Source of the DNA: Brachionus plicatilis
Taxonomy: Eukaryota > Rotifera > Eurotatoria > Ploima > Brachionidae
Length of the DNA stretch: 64,000 bases
Assembly: GCA_010279815.1 (NCBI GenBank)
Contig: QEOQ01000226.1
Coordinates: forward strand, 1,703,024 to 1,767,023
Reading direction: 5' to 3'
The notes under the pieces are model-generated. The model saw only the letters and a program-made list of their open reading frames with translations, was not told where the DNA came from and did not search any database. Each line of letters begins with the position of its first letter. Positions within the stretch are counted from its first letter, which is position 1. Both the position numbers and the translations under genes were made by a program. Below, piece after piece: positions 61,386 to 64,000 of this stretch.

Positions 61386-61828
61386 CAGATTTGTTTAAAA
61401 GTCCCAATAAAAAGTCCAAGTCGAGAATTTGCCGTTGATAGTTGTTGGCCGTTGGTAGTTATTTATTTTTTTTAATTAAAATAACTGTCTTTTTTTTAAA
61501 TTAATAAACATATTAAATTATCTTAAATTTTCATTTTTTTATATCTTATCACCTCTTTTTTTTCAGCTTGGCAGTCCAAAATTTTGACCGCCAAACTGAC
61601 CGGCTTGACTTGGATTTTTAAAAAAAAAAAAAATTTTAAGTCATTGACTTGACTTAACTTAAGACTTGTGACTTAAAAACAACTCTGGAATTTTGTTGCA
61701 ATTTTAGCATAAATTCCTTCTTTAGTATTCAAAATTTTAAAGCCTTGACTTGGACTTATGAATAAAAATTTTTAAAAAAATTCTGGACTTGGACTTGACT
61801 TGAGACTTGTGAATTTTAAGCAACTCTG
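61386..61828. mobile_element. CAGAGTTG-family MITE, 443 bp
   Basis: Starts CAGATTTGTTTAAAAGTC and ends GCAACTCTG. The exact 8-bp duplication CTCGAGTT flanks it (61378-61385 and 61829-61836). An internal copy of the right end (AAAACAACTCTGG near 61675-61688) shows that it carries a partial internal duplication. Confidence 0.85.
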
Positions 61829-61836
61829 CTCGAGTT

Positions 61837-62856
61837 AAGTGCTATTTTAATATAATCTGGGAGACATTTTGCGATATCGCTAAAATAGAAAAGGTTAATT
61901 GAAGTGGATAATAATTTTAAAAATTTTCTCTAATCTCTAAGGCCCAAATATTTGACTTGAATAGATACGAGTTGATCGAGCAAGAAAGAAAAAACGAAGG
62001 AATTTAGAGCTCATATTTGCTAATCTCAGAATAATTACCGAATTTGACTACCAGCTATTTGAACAAAATAATAAAAAGCTGGAATTCTTTAATTTTCAAA
62101 TCCCTTCTAAAATATTCTCACGACTCTGAAATCACTATAAAAATATCGTAACGATTAAAAATCGATCAATTAAAAATCACTATTTGCTTAGCATTTATTG
62201 GCCGTATAAAACCTAGCTAATTAACCTTGGTTATCAACAACAACAAAAATACTACTCCATGTGAAACAGATCGAGTTTGTTTGTTCAAACTGCAACGATT
62301 ATAAAAACACAGTTTAATTAACTCTTTCGAGATTAGATAGATTTAGAAAAAAATAAATAAAAATTGAGAAAATTTTTTTTTAAATTTATTTTATTTTATT
62401 TGTCTAAAAAAAAAATACCCTTGAGGAAATTCAATCTCCGATAAGGTATCAATTTTTGCCGCCTCCCCCCCACTTATCTTTGTGAAACCATAATTTTTAA
62501 TTGATTGAACATTTGTCGGATTTTCACAAGCACCGCTCTTGCTTAGATAAGATAATTTTCTTTTCCCAAATCGGTTTCAATTCAAAAAACATTAACACTT
62601 ATTTAACAAAAATTTGTCATTGTATTTAAACAGGAAGGTAGAAATCATTTCCCATTTATTTCTTTCTTTCTCTCTCTCTCTTTAAGTGACGTAGCGAGAA
62701 TCAGCACTGTTAAAATTTCTTATACAAACAACTGAAGATTAACACCACGAGAAAATTAGTTCTATATTTTTCTCCAGTAACACATTTGCTGGGCGGGACT
62801 TGACACAAATAAATATAAACTAATTTATTTGGCCTTTTTAGCATTCACATTTGAAC
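61837..62856. other. upstream region of the NRARP-like gene
   Basis: No gene. A (CT)n tract lies at 62661-62685. A TATA-like AAATAAATATAAAC occurs at 62806-62819, about 40 bp before the start codon. TTTCCCAT at 62648-62655 (complement ATGGGAAA) fits the relaxed Su(H)/CSL core RTGRGAA. These are pattern matches only. Confidence 0.4.
62648..62655 (-). promoter_or_regulatory. possible Su(H)/CSL site
   Basis: ATGGGAA on the minus strand matches the degenerate Notch-effector core RTGRGAA about 200 bp before the start codon of the NRARP-like gene. Vertebrate NRARP is a direct Notch/CSL target. A 7-bp match is expected by chance fairly often, so this is weak. Confidence 0.25.
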
Positions 62857-63447
62857 ATGATTGATTTCACAAGAGTGGCCAAGCTGAGAGACGATTTGAA
62901 TGTGGCTGTGGAGTCCAGCGATGCGAAGCGATTGCGCCAAATTTTGACCAGTGCCTATGTGAACTTGAACTTTGTGGACAAAGAAGGACAAACGCCGCTG
63001 CACCGCTCGTGCTCCCGCGGCAATCTGGAAATATGCAAAATTTTAGTGGAGTATGGCGCCAGTCAAGGCATTCGAAACTCGATCGGATGGTATCCAATTC
63101 ACTTGGCCAGTTACCATGGTTACACTGACATTGTCAAATTTTTGCTAGATGAGACCAATTTTAAAAAAGAGTCACTAATTAATGTCTACGAGAGTTGTGA
63201 GGAAAAAAGTCGCTCGTGTTGTAAAAATTTGTTTCCCGTTTACCGTCAACGAGCAGAGTCCAACGAGGAGAGCAGCGATGAGGAGGACTCGGACGATGAC
63301 AGCGAGCAGGACTACGAGGATTTGGTCTATGGTCTCGAGATCCAATCTAATGCGGATGATTTAATCAAAAATTTAAATGAGAATGACTATGCTGATTTGA
63401 TTAGCATTCAAAATTTAGAGCTTAATTCAGATGATTTTTTGTTTTAG
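62857..63447 (+). CDS. NRARP-like ankyrin-repeat protein
   Basis: Single-exon gene of 196 residues; the first in-frame ATG is at 62857. Residues about 14-110 hold a short N-terminal helix (LRQIL) and two ankyrin repeats (DKEGQTPLHRSCSRGNLEI with CKILVEYGA, and NSIGWYPIHLASYHGYTDI with VKFLLDE). Their sequence and number resemble vertebrate NRARP, an intronless Notch target that binds the Notch intracellular domain-CSL complex and triggers its loss. Residues about 135-160 are strongly acidic (SNEESSDEEDSDDDSEQDYE), followed by a D/N/L-rich tail ending DDFLF; neither is present in vertebrate NRARP, which is about 114 residues. Assignment rests on ankyrin similarity, which is promiscuous; PPP1R27-like or an unrelated two-ankyrin protein is possible. 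Confidence 0.7.
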   Translation: MIDFTRVAKLRDDLNVAVESSDAKRLRQILTSAYVNLNFVDKEGQTPLHRSCSRGNLEICKILVEYGASQGIRNSIGWYPIHLASYHGYTDIVKFLLDETNFKKESLINVYESCEEKSRSCCKNLFPVYRQRAESNEESSDEEDSDDDSEQDYEDLVYGLEIQSNADDLIKNLNENDYADLISIQNLELNSDDFLF

Positions 63448-63944
63448 TAAAATTTATGATGCGTGTTTTTTTTTGTTGGTTCGATTTTTAGTTTTGTTTA
63501 TTATTTGTGTTTACTTTGTAATATAAATATAATTTTTGATTCCGGTACTATTTTTTAAATAAATAAAAGAATATGTTTGCAAAAAAATTTTTTTTATTTG
63601 ACTACTAATTTATTAATGTCACACTCGATTACTGTTAGCAACAAAAAGTTTAAAAAATTTTTTTTTATAATAAATTTAATCAGTTGTCATTTAATACAAA
63701 AATACAAATTTTTTAATTTTTTATGTAAATTTTATCTTTTAATAATTCATATTGCATACAACTTTTTGCGTTCAGTTATTAAGTTATTTTTATCACTTTT
63801 TTTTTCACATAGATTGACAATAAGCTTGAAAGAATGTAAAAAAAAAATTAAGTTTTTATCTTTTTATTTATTAAAAAAATAATGTATTGTTAAATCTTTT
63901 GACTAAATGTTACTTTTGCTTGTAACTGGGAGAATTCAATTATT
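63448..63944. other. AT-rich intergenic
   Basis: No gene seen. AATAAATAAAAGAA at 63558-63571 could serve as the polyadenylation signal of the NRARP-like gene. The open frame at 63577-63882 is A/T-biased and not recognisable. Confidence 0.45.
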
Positions 63945-64000
63945 TTAATCCTTTTGCTCTTTCAAATTAAAAGAATCGGCCGCGTCTTTGTGAAATAAAT
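63945..64000 (-). CDS. possible C-terminus of a gene beyond the window
   Basis: The minus strand entering from the right edge reads HKDAADSFNLKEQKD and then TAA (63947-63945), with more balanced base use than the surroundings. It could be the last coding residues of a gene lying mostly beyond the window. Too short to identify. Confidence 0.25.
   Translation of the reverse strand, partial: LFHKDAADSFNLKEQKD

Overview
The window is AT-rich animal nuclear DNA. It has split genes with GT-AG introns, many only about 45-60 nt long, metazoan signalling genes and abundant decayed transposons. Gene content (K-Ras-type GTPase, epsilon-type diacylglycerol kinase, TMEM26, METTL15, a nuclear-receptor DNA-binding domain, a Notch-regulated-ankyrin-like protein), short introns and extreme AT content fit a small invertebrate. 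A monogonont rotifer (Brachionus type) is my best guess. That is inference, and nothing in the sequence names the species.

Layout. 1-3.8 kb: a piggyBac remnant, a Tc1-like helix-turn-helix fragment and AT-rich filler. 3.9-7.7 kb (-): diacylglycerol kinase epsilon, six exons. 11-13.5 kb: a hAT-type MITE and one copy of a 1.3 kb repeat. 13.7-15.0 kb: a CAP/GLIPR2-like gene (+) converging on a four-exon PLAC8-family gene (-). 16.4-18 kb: LINE fragments split by a MITE. 22.2-23.0 kb (-): a complete six-exon ras gene ending in CALM. 24.6-39.8 kb (+): a seven-exon lysosomal beta-hexosaminidase whose large introns hold a young LINE insertion, the second 1.3 kb repeat copy, several MITEs and a MULE transposase remnant. 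40.0-44.4 kb (+): TMEM26-like gene. 47.3-49.5 kb (+): METTL15 (mitochondrial rRNA methyltransferase). 50-51.7 kb (-): hAT transposase pseudogene. 51.7-52.3 kb (-): nuclear-receptor DNA-binding exon with a frameshift and no ligand-binding domain. 52.9-53.6 kb: Helitron-type helicase remnant. 54.2-55.8 kb: pogo/Tigger-like transposon with roughly 400 bp inverted repeats, abutting a decayed URB1 (ribosome biogenesis) fragment. 57-62 kb: nested MITE graveyard. 62.9-63.4 kb (+): single-exon NRARP-like ankyrin gene.

The genes do not form one pathway; this is an ordinary mixed locus. Several belong to general signalling (DGK, Ras, nuclear receptor, Notch feedback) or housekeeping (hexosaminidase in lysosomes, METTL15 in mitochondria, URB1 in the nucleolus). 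Exon structures were assembled by hand from splice-site phase and family alignment, so exon borders are good predictions and not transcript-verified.

I found no tRNA, rRNA or CRISPR array and no convincing new molecular system. The most informative unusual items are: the 93-bp perfect duplication around a LINE; the disrupted nuclear receptor beside a hAT copy; the URB1 pseudogene at a transposon end; five MITE families with readable target duplications, one of them nested; and a four-copy short palindromic repeat.
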